From Sorghum bicolor (taxonomy: Eukaryota; Streptophyta; Magnoliopsida; Poales; Poaceae), in the NCBI RefSeq assembly GCF_000003195.3, contig NC_012876.2, positions 1,995,935-2,059,934 of the forward strand: a DNA stretch of 64,000 nt, given 5' to 3'. The notes beneath the pieces are model-generated. The model searched no databases. It was not told the DNA's origin and was given only the letters and a program-made list of their open reading frames with translations. Positions 23,507 through 34,278 of the stretch are shown piece after piece (positions within the stretch are counted from its first letter, which is position 1; each line of letters opens with the position of its first letter). Both the position numbers and the translations under genes were made by a program.

Positions 23507-26500
23507 CTAATCGGGAGCATCGCTAACGGTCAGGCTGGACCGAAACTCCTGGAACAAGGAAGTAGGAAGACCTTTGGTGAAGACGTCGGCGTACTGCGAT
23601 GTCGTAGGGACATGGAGAACTCGAACGTGACCAAGGGCAACCTTCTCTCGAACAAAATGGAGATCGATCTCAACATGCTTCGTCCGCTGATGCTGCACAG
23701 GATTGCTGGAGAGATAGACAGCACTAACGTTGTCACAGTAGACCAAAGTAGCACGGTGAGGAGGACGCTGGAGCTCAACAAGTAACTGTCGTAACCAAGT
23801 GGCTTCAGCGACACCGTTTGCTACAGCACGATACTCGGCCTCGGCACTAGACCGAGAGACGGTGTGCTGCCGCTTGGAGGACCAAGACACCAAATTGTCT
23901 CCAAGGAAGACTGCATAGCCGGAGGTCGATCGTCACGTGTCAGGACATCCGGCCCAATCTGCATCTGTGTAGACAACGAGCTCAGCAAGAGGCGAGCGGC
24001 GCAAGGTCAGTCCAAGTGTCGTAGTACCCTGTAAATAGCGTAAGATGCGCTTCAGGTCAGCGAGGTGAGGCTCTCGAGGATCATGCATGTAAAGGCAAAT
24101 CTGCTGGACAGCAAAAGCAATATCTGGCCTCGTGAAGGTCAAGTACTGAAGAGCACCTGCTAAGCTGCGGTACTGGGTGGCATCGCCAACAGGAGTCCCA
24201 TATGCGGATAGTTTGGAGTGAAGATCCACAGGTGTGCTGCACGGCTTGCACGTACTCATCCCGGCGCGCTCCAAAATGTCCAAAGTGTACTGGCGTTGGG
24301 AGAGAAACATACCCTTAGCAGACCGAGTCACAGAGATGCCCAAAAAATGATGAAGCTGACCCATATCTGTCATAGCAAACTCACGCTGAAGGGCCTCAAT
24401 CACCTGACGGAGGAACTGGGAGGAGGAGGCAGTGAGAACAATGTCATCCACATACAGTAGCAAGTAGGCGGTGTCAGACCCCCAGCGGTAGATGAACAGT
24501 GAGCTGTCGGATTTGGTTTCAACAAAGCCAATGGAAGACAAATAGGAAGCAAACCTTTGATGCCATGCACGAGGTGCCTGCTTCAGACCATACAGGGATT
24601 TGTTGAGACGACACACCATACCAGGATGAGAGGGATCCACGAAGCCAGTGGGCTGTACACAGTAGACTGTCTCCTCGAGGGTGCCATGCAGGAAGGCGTT
24701 CTTGACATCCAGCTGATGAACAGGCCAATCCTGGGAGAGTGCCACAGAGAGAATAACACGAACAGTCGCTGGTTTGATAACAGGGCTGAAAGTCTCATCA
24801 TAATCCAGACCAGGGCGCTGTGTGAAACCCCGAAGAACCCAGCGAGCCTTGTAGCGATCAAGAGTCCCATCATCGTGCAGCTTGTGGCGAAAAATCCATT
24901 TGCCAGTGACCATATTGACTCCAGGAGGGCGGGACACTAAGCTCCAGGTGTCATTGCCAATCAAAGCATCAAATTCAGCCTGCATAGCTGCGCGCCAATA
25001 GGATCAGTGAGGGCATCACGAACTGAGCGAGGGAGCGGCGACACAGGCGCGACGTGGAGGTTGAGGCGATCCACGGGCTGAGCGAGGCCAGCTTTGCCTC
25101 GGGTGCGCATGGAATGCGCATTCTCGATGGGAGCGACGGAGACCGGCCTCGTGGCTAGTGTACGTCCCGTGGCCGGGGCGCCGCTGGCAGCAACCTGTGC
25201 GTGGCGCACAGGGGCAGCAGCACCAGCCTGGGACGGGCTCGGTGAAGAAGACCCGGGCACTGGTGACCCAGGACTTGGCGGCGCATGTGGACTGGGCGCT
25301 CCCGGTGCTGGTGAGCCGGGAGCCCCAGCGCTGGAGAAGCCGGGCGGGCCTGCGGGGGAGCCAGGCGGTGTCCCCAAGCCAGTGGTGGGCGAGACGCGCG
25401 CCTGCGGCCCGGGCACGGGCGAGCTGGGCGCCGGCGACTCAGCACCACGCCCGCTGTTGGCGAGCCGCGCCGTGGAACCTGCATACACACGCTGTGCTCC
25501 AAGGATTGGAGCGGTTATCTCATCATCAGCAAGTAAAAAATCCAAGGCTAAGGATGCCATGGGTGAGGTAGACATGTCGGTGGAAGGGAAAAAGGATTCA
25601 TCAAAAACGACATGTCGGGAAGTGATAATGCGATTCGACTCTAACTCGAGACACCGATAGCCTTTGTGTTCCGAGGAATAGCCAAGGAAGACGCAGAGGG
25701 ATGACCTGGGGGCAAGTTTATGGGGTGCGGTGGAGGACATATTTGGATAACACGCGCAACCGAAAACTTTGAGATGATCATATGTGGGGTGGGTGGAGTG
25801 AAGCCGAAAGTACGGGGTGGAGGAGGCGAGCGTTTTGGTGGGGAGCCGGTTTACTAGGTAGGCGGCAGTGTGGAGGGCCTCTACCCAGTACGCCGGAGGA
25901 AGACTCGCCTGAAACAACAGAGAACGCAAGATGTTATTAATGGTGCGAATCGAGCGTTCGGCCTTGCCATTTTGCTGCGACGTGTAGGGGCATGACATGC
26001 GAAGCGTGACACCGTGAGAGAGGAAGAACGTGCGGGCCATGGAATTGTCGACTTCACGACCGTTGTCGCACTGGACGCTCTTGATGGTGGTGCCAAACTG
26101 TGTACGTGCGTAAGCAAAAAAGTTGACAAGGGTGGAAAAAGTGTCAGATTTGAGGCGAAGTGGGAAAACCCAAATGTAGTGAGAGCAATCATCTAAAATG
26201 ATCAAATGATATTTGTAGCCCGACACACTAACAATAGGGGATGTCCAAAGATCACAGTGTATTAAATCAAAATTATTGGTAGCTCGAGATGTGGAAGTAC
26301 TAAAAGGAAGTCTAGTATGACGACCGAGCTGACAAGCATGACAGAGATGATGGAAATCATCCTTAGTACATGAAATAACACTGGAGCTAATAAGTTTGGA
26401 CAAAGCTTCACGCCCAAGATGACCGAGGCGACGGTGCCAAAGGGATGTGGGAGCAGCGAGGAGTGCGGTGGCGCTGGTGGTGGATGGGAAGAACGGGTAG

Positions 26501-28194
26501 AGGTCGCCAGAGCTATTGCACCTGGCGATCACGTTCCTGGTTTGTAAATCCTTCACAGAAAGACCAAACGGATCAAATTCAATAGAACAATTATTGTCGG
26601 TGGTAAAACGACGAATGGAAATCAAGTTCTTTATAATATGTGGAGAGACCAAAACATTTTTAAGAACAAGATTACCATGTGGAAAAGAAAAAGTACGAGA
26701 TCCGATGGCTGTGACAGGAAGTAAAGCGCCATTGCCCACAATGATAGATGAAGGAGTAGATGAAGTGGGCATAGAGGTAGTAGAAAGTATACCAGTGTCC
26801 GAAGACATGTGGGAGCCAGCGCCCGAGTCGGCGTACCACTCCGACTGCGAGGGCTGGAGTGTCATCGTGTTGAAGTTCTGCACCAGGGACTCCTGGTTCC
26901 AAGCACCGCCGTGAACGGGGTTCCAAGGCGTCGATTGGTACGACATGCCCTGGGGTGCCGAGGGTGCGCCGCTGCTGTAGCCATAGCCGTAGGGTATGCC
27001 CGCGCCGTAGAAAGAGCCGTGCGGCGCAGTGCCACCGTGGTGGCCGTAGCCGGCTCCTGGAGCCGTGGTGTAGTGGTACTGAGGAGCGGCGGCGAACGCT
27101 GGTGGTGGCGGTGGGCGGCCGTAGGGCCACATCTGCAGCTGGCCGGCCCAGGGCTGCTGGAACGATGGCATGGTGCCCTGGCCGTGTCCGTGCTGCTGGC
27201 CCTGTCCTCCTGCGTGCGGTGCACCGTGAGGTGCAGCTTGGTGGCCTTGGCCACTGGCGCCTTGGCCCTGAGCGCGGCCGCCCTTGCCACGGCGACGACT
27301 GTTGCGTTGCTGGTTGCCTGGCGCGCCACCAGGTGCGGGCTGACCGGGTCGGCCAGGGGCAGGTGGTGCAGCAGCGCCTTGGCCGCCTTGGCGTGGAGCA
27401 GCTGGAGCAGATGGAACGCCCGCGACGAGAGCCGCTGGTGGAGACGGAGGGCGAGCGTCCAGGTCCACCTCCTCGAGCAGCAGGTGGGTGCGGGCGTCGG
27501 CGAAGTTCGGGAACGGGCGATGCATCTTCAAGATGGCGACCATATGGCGGAACTTGCCGTTGAGGCCGCGAAGAAGAGTGAGGACCATCTGGCGATCGCT
27601 GATGGGGTCGCCAAACTCCACGAGGGACGCAGCCATGGTCTCCAACTTGCGACAATAGTCGGTGACGCTCATGGCGTCCTGGCGGAGATTGCGGAATTGC
27701 GTCTCCAGGAGAAGGGCGCGCGACTCCTTCTGGCCAAGGAACTCATCTTCGAGGTACGTTCACGCCTCACGTGCCCGGCGTTGCTTGATCATGAGGGACT
27801 GTTGGAGGTTGCCGGAGACGGTGGAGAAGATCCAGGAGAGCACGACGCAGTCCACTTGGACCCAAACGGGGCGCTCGGGCAGCGCGACGTCGTCGAGGAC
27901 GTGCGGGGTTAGGGCGTACTTGCCCAACACCGTGAGGAACATGCCGCGCCACTTGGTGTACGTGCCGGTGGCCTTGTCGAGGACGATGGGGATCATGCCT
28001 TTGATGTTGACGACGGCAGTGGCTGTAGCCCAGATGGCCTCGTGCGCAGCCTCGTACTTGTCCAGGGCCTCGACGCGGAGGCGAGCGGCCTCGGCGGCGC
28101 GCACGGCGTCAGCGCGCTCCTGGGCGATGCGTCGGTCGTCGGCCTCCTTGGCAGCAGCGGCTGCGGCGGCGGCAGCCTCGTCATCGTCCGCCAT
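23507..28194 (-). pseudogene. Copia gag-pol polyprotein, three lesions
   Basis: The reading frame starts at the ATG at 28192-28194 (MADDDEA). Gag runs to about 26.8 kb and is Gly/Gln/His-rich with no CCHC knuckle that I can see. Then follow a GAG-pre-integrase motif (LWHRRLGHLG) and the integrase core (ending QQNGKAER). The RT has the YVDD motif, and RNase H follows. Three lesions interrupt it: an in-frame TGA at 27760-27762 where Trp is expected, a 1-nt loss near 24997 just before the RT, and an in-frame TGA at 23933-23935 where Arg is expected. The copy cannot make the full polyprotein. The lineage could be Ale/Retrofit-like, which is only a guess. Confidence 0.9.
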
Positions 28195-28479
28195 GAGGAC
28201 GGGGAAAACGACGGGAGACGCGGGGATCAGCGACCAGGGGCCGGCGTGCGGTGTTGGGCGATTGGATCGGCGACCAAGACCGGTGGCGGCGGCTGGCGAT
28301 AGGGTTTGGGGGATCAGCGACCAGGGCCAGGAAGGTGGGTGGCTGCTGGGCGATCAGTGTGCGCAGCGAAGGGATCAGCGACGTCGGTGGACGTGGAGCG
28401 GGCAGCGACGGCGATCGGTTCGGCGGCGGCGCGTAGAGGTTAGGGTTTGCGGAAGCGGATCGTAACCGCGCTGATACCA

Positions 28480-28618
28480 TGTAAGTTTAGGAATGATTGA
28501 TTGTGTTCCATTGATGTGTACAAGGATTACATATAGGGGCAGCTAGGGTGGCTCGCAGGCCTACCGTATGGGCTCAATTACATTCCCTAATACAAGGCCT
28601 AATTACATCATGCTAACA
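28480..28618 (-). repeat. 5' LTR of the Copia element
   Basis: 139 bp; transcription of the element would run leftward from here. Confidence 0.9.
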
Positions 28619-28623
28619 GGAGT

Positions 28624-28955
28624 TGGCATGTTTTAGGTAGGGACAGCAAGATCTGCTGTATAAGGATCTTGGGCTTGCTGTTGAGGCACATATCATGTGA
28701 ACAAGAATATTCTGGCCAGCTCATTTTTCTCATAATGATGTTGAACACAGGAGTACGTGTATTTGCAAATGATATTCACCTTAATTCTTGTTTGCTGGAC
28801 TTTGCATGATGTAAAACATAAATGCATCACAGGCAAAAATGCACAGCATAAAATTAATCACAAGAGAGACACCAGCTGACAACAGGAAATGGACCCAAAA
28901 CTGTCTCTCAGTTGAGTATTTTTCTGTACATTTTCTCTCCTATATATGTACACAC
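28624..28955. other. 3' flank of DUF241 copy 9
   Basis: Unit flank resumes directly after the Copia target duplication (agttggcatgttttagg). No gene. Confidence 0.45.
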
Positions 28956-29034
28956 AAAATTGTTTGGATGATCAGCAAATCCTCTAAAAGGCGGAAGCTA
29001 ATCGCAGGGGGGTCAGAGTTGTTGTATGATCTGT

Positions 29035-29739
29035 CTACAAGCTAAGAGCATTAAGAAGAGACACTCTGCTCTGAATCAACGTCCTGAACAATGTCCCAAC
29101 TCTGCTCTCAAGATCAACAATGTCCAGCTCCAACCCTTGCAATTGCTCCGGCTCACATACAACACTCTTCTTTTGGAACGACTTGGAGACAAGAGACCAC
29201 TTGCTAGAACTTGGAATCGCAATTTGCTTCGACAGGAGATGCAATGTCGATTCAAGGATCAACACGGCAATTTCCCTCACTTCAGCGAGCAGATTGATCA
29301 CCCTGCATCCTTCGATGTCAGAGGCAATATTCTTGTTGACCTTCTTGAACAGCTTCTGTGCCTTCTTGGCCGAGCGCACGTAGCACTGAATCTTGGTATG
29401 GGCAGCCGTGCCATCTCCTCATTTCAGAGCCAATTGTATCTCCTGGACACTGGCCTTGAGCTCAACAAAGCTCTCTTGCACAGCGCTGCAGAGGTCGAGC
29501 AGGACAAGGGAGAGCTCGAGCTCCTCCTCCACTTCCTTTCTCTGGCTGCTGGGCAAGAATGTGAGCGCGTCGATATGGTTGTAGATGCTCCCAAGCTTGC
29601 TCAGACCATCGATCATGGTTTCAATGGTTGCTGAAGGCAGAGAGATGGCTGCTTTCAGGCTCAGAATTTGTTCATCAACATCGGCCTCCCTGGAGCGAGG
29701 GCTCGAAGGCATGCTAGCAGATCTCAGATGGCAAGCCAT
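29035..29739 (-). pseudogene. DUF241 copy 9, single in-frame stop
   Basis: The full 705-nt frame aligns with the intact copies from the conserved ATG (29737-29739) to the tail, with no indel. Codon 107 (29419-29421) is TGA where the other copies have AGA (Arg in LALKRGD). The product would end after 106 residues and lose the C-terminal half. A TATA box (29843-29850) and the 3' block are intact. A sequencing error, recent pseudogenisation or a truncated product are all possible. Downstream residues still look family-like ([15 protein letters not shown]), so the loss is recent. Confidence 0.85.
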
Positions 29740-29842
29740 CCTTGGAGTTGATGAAAGCTGTGACACACTGAAACTTCTTGGAGTGAGAGAGAAGAAAGAT
29801 AAAAGGCAAGCTGCTGAAATGGCGTCTTCAGGGCTTCTGCTG

Positions 29843-29850
29843 TTTATATA
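29843..29850 (-). promoter_or_regulatory. TATA box of DUF241 copy 9
   Basis: TATATAAA on the minus strand, 104 bp above the ATG. Confidence 0.6.
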
Positions 29851-29879
29851 GCGAAGGAGGTGGATGCACAACTGCAGAG

Positions 29880-31260
29880 CTGAACCAGCAGACAGGGAGA
29901 ATCAGATGCAACTGCAGAGATGAACCAGCAGACAGGGAGAATCATTCTCATGTGTGACCAACTGCATGCTCAAGCGCTGCAACCAAAGCCAACTAATAAG
30001 AACTGCATTGGCCTTTGAGCTTGATTAGAAGCTGTCATGTCTGCGCTATGGCTGGCAAGCTCGCCTGCACGGATGAAAGGGCGTCGAGATTAGCATTTGA
30101 TCTAGATCTTGAGATGGATTAATTAGCATGCAAGTTGCCGGTGGAGGGGCAAACATCCAGTTGACTTTGCCTCCCAGCTCCAGGTTCCCATGCATTCTAA
30201 TCTAGTGGGTTCATATATGTTTAATTGAAGTGAGCATCGCTGGCATGTTCATTCTTTTTTATTTAATTATAAGGTGTGCAGCACCTTTGGCAATCTCAAG
30301 AAAATCTACAGATGTGTTTTATAATTTTGTGGCTTTGCTACAGCATGTTGTACTCCTGTTGTCTGCAACAAATCATGACAATTCAGTCTAGCACATTCGT
30401 GCATCCTATAACCCGGAGCAGTGTTTGTGTTATGCAAGTCTTGCTAAACACTTATTTTAATGAATTTGCTATGTATCATTCAAGTGAAATCTTGATGAAA
30501 TTAATGAAACTTTCTTACCTTTGGGTTCACTCTGAAGGTTCATGCTCTGAGGGTTCACTCTGAAGATCCATGCTCTGAAAAAAAAAATATAAGAGGCTAG
30601 AAGGAACATATTAACAAGAAAAACAAGTACAAAAAGATGTAACAAATTCATTTTGGTGGGTAAAATTATGAGTATATAGCCTATTATCCTAATACATAGA
30701 GTAGAAGCAGATGGCACAAAGTCCTGTGAAATACAACTATAACAGATCCATGTTTTTTGGGGGAGAAAACTGGAGGGGTAAAACCCCTAATCGTTATAAT
30801 AATATTAATCAAGGAGATAAAGCTGTAAGGGGCCATATTAGTATCAACTGCACTGCACAGGATTCCATACAACAATAAATGCTATGTTATTGGTTTCTTA
30901 GAAACAAATCATGGTAGGAGGAGATAAATTCTCATGGTTTGGAGTTGGCATGTTTTAGCTAGGGAGAGCAAGATCCACTGATCTTGGCCACTTGGGCTTG
31001 CTGTTGAGGCACATCTCATGCCAGCTCATTTTTCTCATAATGATGTTGAACACAGGAGAACGTGTATTTGCATAACAGTTCAAATCATATTGACCTTAGT
31101 TCTTGTTTTGCTGGCCATTACATGATGTAAAACATAAAGGCATCACGGGAAAGAATGCACACCATAAAATTAATCACAAGGGAGACACCAGCTGACAACA
31201 GGAAATGGACCAAAAAATCTCTCAATTGAGTAATTTTGTACACTTTCTGACATATATATC
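29880..31260. other. Intergenic unit flank between copies 9 and 10
   Basis: Standard spacer with the exon-like block at 30519-30574. A 50-bp flank segment is locally duplicated near 29870-29945, as it is beside copy 6. No gene is recognised. Confidence 0.45.
30519..30574 (-). other. Exon-like block, 56 nt
   Basis: TTTTTTTTTTCAG before and GTAAGAAAG after, on the minus strand. Confidence 0.45.
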
Positions 31261-31347
31261 TGTACATACAAAATTGTTTGGATCATCAGCAAATCCTCTA
31301 AAAGGCGGATGCTAATCGCAGGGGGTCAGAGTTGTTTTATGATCTGT

Positions 31348-32052
31348 CTACAAGCTAAGAGCATTCAGAAGAGACACTCTGCTCTGGATCAATGTCCTAA
31401 ACAATGTCCCAACTCTGCTCTCAAGATCAAAAATGTCCAGCTCCAACCCTTGCAATTGATCCGCCTTGCACAGGACTCTCTTCTTATGGAAAGACTTGGG
31501 GACAAGCGACCACTTGCTAGAACTTGGCATCACGATTTGCTTCGACAGGAGATGGAATGTTGATTCGAGGATTGATATGGCAATCTCCCTCGCTTCAGCA
31601 ACCAGGTTGATCACCTTGCATCCTTCGATGTCAGAAGCAGTTTTCTTGTTGACCTTCTTGAACATCTTCTGTGCCTTCTTGACCAAGCGCAAGTAGCACT
31701 GAACCCTGGTCTGGAGAGCCGCACCGTCTCCTCTTTTGAGAGCCAACTGCATCTCCTGGACAGTGGCCTTGAGCTCCACAAAGCTCTCTTGTACGGCGCT
31801 GCAGAGGTCAAGCAGGACGAGGGAGCGCTCGAGCTCCTCCTCCACTGCCTTCCTCTGGCTGCTGGGCAGGCATGTGAGCGCATCTATGTGAATGTAGATG
31901 CTCCCAAGCTTGCTCAGACCATTAACCATGGTTCCGATGGTCGCTGAAGGCGATGAGACAGTTGCCTTCAAGCTCTGCAGCTGTTCCTCAACATTGATCT
32001 CGTTGGAGCGAGGGCTCGAAGGCACACTCGCAGATCTCAGATGGCACGCCAT
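31348..32052 (-). CDS. DUF241 family protein, copy 10
   Basis: This intact 234-aa DUF241 protein starts at the conserved ATG (32050-32052); the upstream frame extension is not used. It reads [20 protein letters not shown] at the N terminus. Local differences include Leu in QCYLRLVKK and Lys in EGCKVINLV. The TATA box (32144-32151) is the closest to its ATG in the array, at 92 bp. The normal upstream unit flank ends at a hAT-like insertion, and no exon-like block is found above this copy. Function is unknown. Confidence 0.88.
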   Translation of the reverse strand: MACHLRSASVPSSPRSNEINVEEQLQSLKATVSSPSATIGTMVNGLSKLGSIYIHIDALTCLPSSQRKAVEEELERSLVLLDLCSAVQESFVELKATVQEMQLALKRGDGAALQTRVQCYLRLVKKAQKMFKKVNKKTASDIEGCKVINLVAEAREIAISILESTFHLLSKQIVMPSSSKWSLVPKSFHKKRVLCKADQLQGLELDIFDLESRVGTLFRTLIQSRVSLLNALSL

Positions 32053-32143
32053 CCTTGGAATGAAGCTACTGGAGGTAGAAGAGAAGGAAAGAGCAAATGC
32101 AAGCTGCTGCAATGGTGTCCCTTCCAGGCTTCAGTTTCCTTGT

Positions 32144-32151
32144 TTTATATA
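32144..32151 (-). promoter_or_regulatory. TATA box of DUF241 copy 10
   Basis: TATATAAA on the minus strand, 92 bp above the ATG. Confidence 0.6.
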
Positions 32152-32404
32152 GTCAGAGAGGTTGAAGCAACTGCACAGCTGACCAGCAGACAGGAAGAAT
32201 CAGTCTCATGTGTGACCAACTCGGTGCTCATGCGCTGCAGGACCGAGGCCAAGAATCCCATCGCTCATTGAGCTTGATTACGATTACAATCACGAGGCTG
32301 TCATGTCTGCATTATGGCTAGCAAGCTCGCCTGCACGGGCGAAAGGGCGTTCGAGGTTAGCATCTGATCCAGATCCTGAGATGGATTAATAAGCCTGTTA
32401 GTTG

Positions 32405-33071
32405 CATGGGTGGATACAGTGGGTATTCCTGGTATTCCCAGGAATACCCAACTTTTTTATACACTAAATATATATAGGTATATTTATATATATGTATATC
32501 TAATATATTAGCATTTCTATATTTAGCAAATAAATTTTTTCTCTCATTCTTGTTAGTTTATTCTTGTATTCCTTTTTCTATATAGGTTCTATGTTAGCTC
32601 GATTGCCAAAATTATTCTATATGTTGTTTCTACAAATGAAAACGTAATTATTTATCTCTAGACTACATACATATTGACTCATGCCACCAAATATTAATAC
32701 AAATCGTATCTTATTTCCAAACTCTTTTCCAAGACAAATCGGAATATGCACATGGCAACATGTATAACAAAGTATTCTTTTCGTGTGAGTGAACGAGGCT
32801 TGAGTGGGAGACAATTCCATAATCCTCATTCCTAAATCTCTAACCCTAGCTGACCAGGCATGATGTAGTGGCGGCACTGCTGGTTTCCAGTGTCCTTAGC
32901 TCCTAGCGGAGCGGGGCGTGCAGCGCGGGCGTGGCCCTGTATCTATGCTATGCCTATATGACGACCGTTGAAGACACGTCGGTCATAAGGTTAGAAGCAA
33001 CAGCTGAGTGGTGGCCCACCAGACACCGGCAAGGGAATACCCAAGATTTAAATCCTGGCTCCGCGCCACTG
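32405..33071. mobile_element. hAT-like non-autonomous element
   Basis: This 667-bp insertion is flanked by a perfect 8-bp duplication GTTAGTTG (32397-32404 and 33072-33079). The ends are CATGGGTGGAT on the left and, read inward from the right, CAGTGGCGCGGA. An 8-bp target and CA-TGG type ends fit hAT. Sister units carry the uninterrupted text (gcctgcaagttgccggtgg). There is no transposase frame. Confidence 0.75.
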
Positions 33072-33169
33072 GTTAGTTGTTGTCCTGCCGGTGGAGGGAC
33101 GAACACTAGTTGACTTGGCTCGCCTCCAGCTTCCAGGCTCCCAAGCAATCCGATCCGGTGGGTTCTGCA

Positions 33170-33610
33170 TTGCGCACTCGCATGGACCTAGCTTGCTATC
33201 GCGCTGTCATGTCGCAGCTAGCGGTGACAACGGATTCGCTCGAGCGTGCAAGATGATGCACACGCTCGGTCCCTTGCCATGGATAAAAATAGAGGAGAAC
33301 AGAGAGAAGAAGGTAATGGAAGAGGCATTGGGGTTGACCAGAGCGTTGCCGGAGACCGGAGCACTGCGGCTTCCACCCACGAGTTCAGTGGCCAACCCGA
33401 GACGGTGGCGACGGCGGCCTTAGGGGTCGTCCCGCCGGTGCCCTTGCGCCTGGGCGACCATGGTGGCAGTCCACCGGCGGTGGAGATGTTGGCGCTCAAA
33501 TGGCTCTCCATCTGGAACATGGGCAGCGGAACCCGACGCGTCCGCGACTCCGCCGCCGCCGCCGGCGGCGGCGGCGACCGGAGGGGAAGCGTCGCGACTA
33601 TACATTTTTG
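33170..33610. repeat. GC-rich module, third of three
   Basis: Third copy of the module at 10310 and 16430. It abuts the upstream region of the importin gene, so the module may mark the join between the array and that gene. Confidence 0.5.
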
Positions 33611-33689
33611 CAAATAGGACTCCGGTCCAGTAAATGTGAACGAATAAGGATTCCAATAGAAAAAGAAGAGCAATACCATAACAGCCCAC

Positions 33690-34012
33690 TCGGCCCAGTA
33701 AGGGAGGAGGCCCACTAGCCAATCTAAAAAAAAAATTTTTAGGCGACAGCCCATCTAAACCTAGAAGGCTAGAACACGAACACCCAACGGATGCCCTACC
33801 AGGCTGCCATAGTGCCATCACCGTTAGGAAATCCTCGCTCTCACGAGACCGCGCCGCCGCACCTCTGCCTGGCTGCCTGAGCGCCGCCGCTCCTCTGCTC
33901 TCCTCCACCTGCGCGCAGCCGCTCCTCTGCTTACCTCCGACTGAGCACCGCCGCTGCTCCACCTGCGCGCCCCTGTCCGTCGCTCTACCTCTCCACCTGC
34001 TACTGTTCGAAG
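33690..34012 (+). promoter_or_regulatory. Promoter and untranslated first exon of the importin gene
   Basis: GGCCCA-type elements lie at about 33693-33715. A C/T-rich stretch ends at 34012 in CGAAG followed by GTTAGC, a good donor. The matching acceptor is TTATTTTTAG at 34269-34278 with a CTGAC branch-like motif at about 34253. The exon has no ATG in the frame that joins to the importin coding sequence. Confidence 0.5.
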
Positions 34013-34278
34013 GTTAGCGTTTAACTACGTTTTTTCAAACCTTGGTTGGATTGCTGATGAGGCTAAGCAAATATTATGCATATGTTGATAAAAAATTTGT
34101 TCGAATGAGTTGTTTGGCTAATATTGTGCTGTGAGCAATGTTGTTTTGAATGCAAAAGCTTTAAGCTACGCTCAACTGTCTCTGTCTGACTGACCTTTAG
34201 TAATCTGCATTGTTGATGTGTTATGTTGCTTGTTGATTTTCTGTGATTCCTTGCTGACTGAAAATCTGTTATTTTTAG

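Larger units (their letters stand above)
23356..28618 (-). mobile_element. Full-length Copia LTR retrotransposon, broken
   Basis: This 5263-bp Copia element lies on the minus strand. Its 139-bp LTRs are at 28480-28618 (5') and 23356-23494 (3'), with TG...CA ends and a GGAGT duplication at 23351-23355 and 28619-28623. Just inside the 5' LTR the primer site reads TGGTATCAGCGCGG, as for initiator tRNA-Met. A CTGAGGGGGAG polypurine tract abuts the 3' LTR. The order gag, integrase, reverse transcriptase, RNase H is the Copia order. The LTRs differ at only two positions, so insertion was recent. The site in sister units is uninterrupted (tttggagttggcatg). Confidence 0.95.

Noticed and set aside
26809..27912. 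367-codon plus-strand open frame opposite the Copia gag
   Set aside because: It arises from the GC-rich gag sequence. The minus strand encodes the expected gag/integrase order, so this is a shadow frame.
29026..29634. Long plus-strand open frame (about 200 codons) antisense to DUF241 copy 9, with shorter equivalents opposite other copies
   Set aside because: It mirrors the DUF241 coding strand, changes frame from copy to copy, and has no recognisable domain. The minus-strand frame fits the family.
34218..34278. Importin reading frame extended upstream to a GTG at 34218
   Set aside because: The stretch ends in TTATTTTTAG with a CTGAC branch-like motif, which looks like intron sequence, and its residues do not match the family's N terminus.
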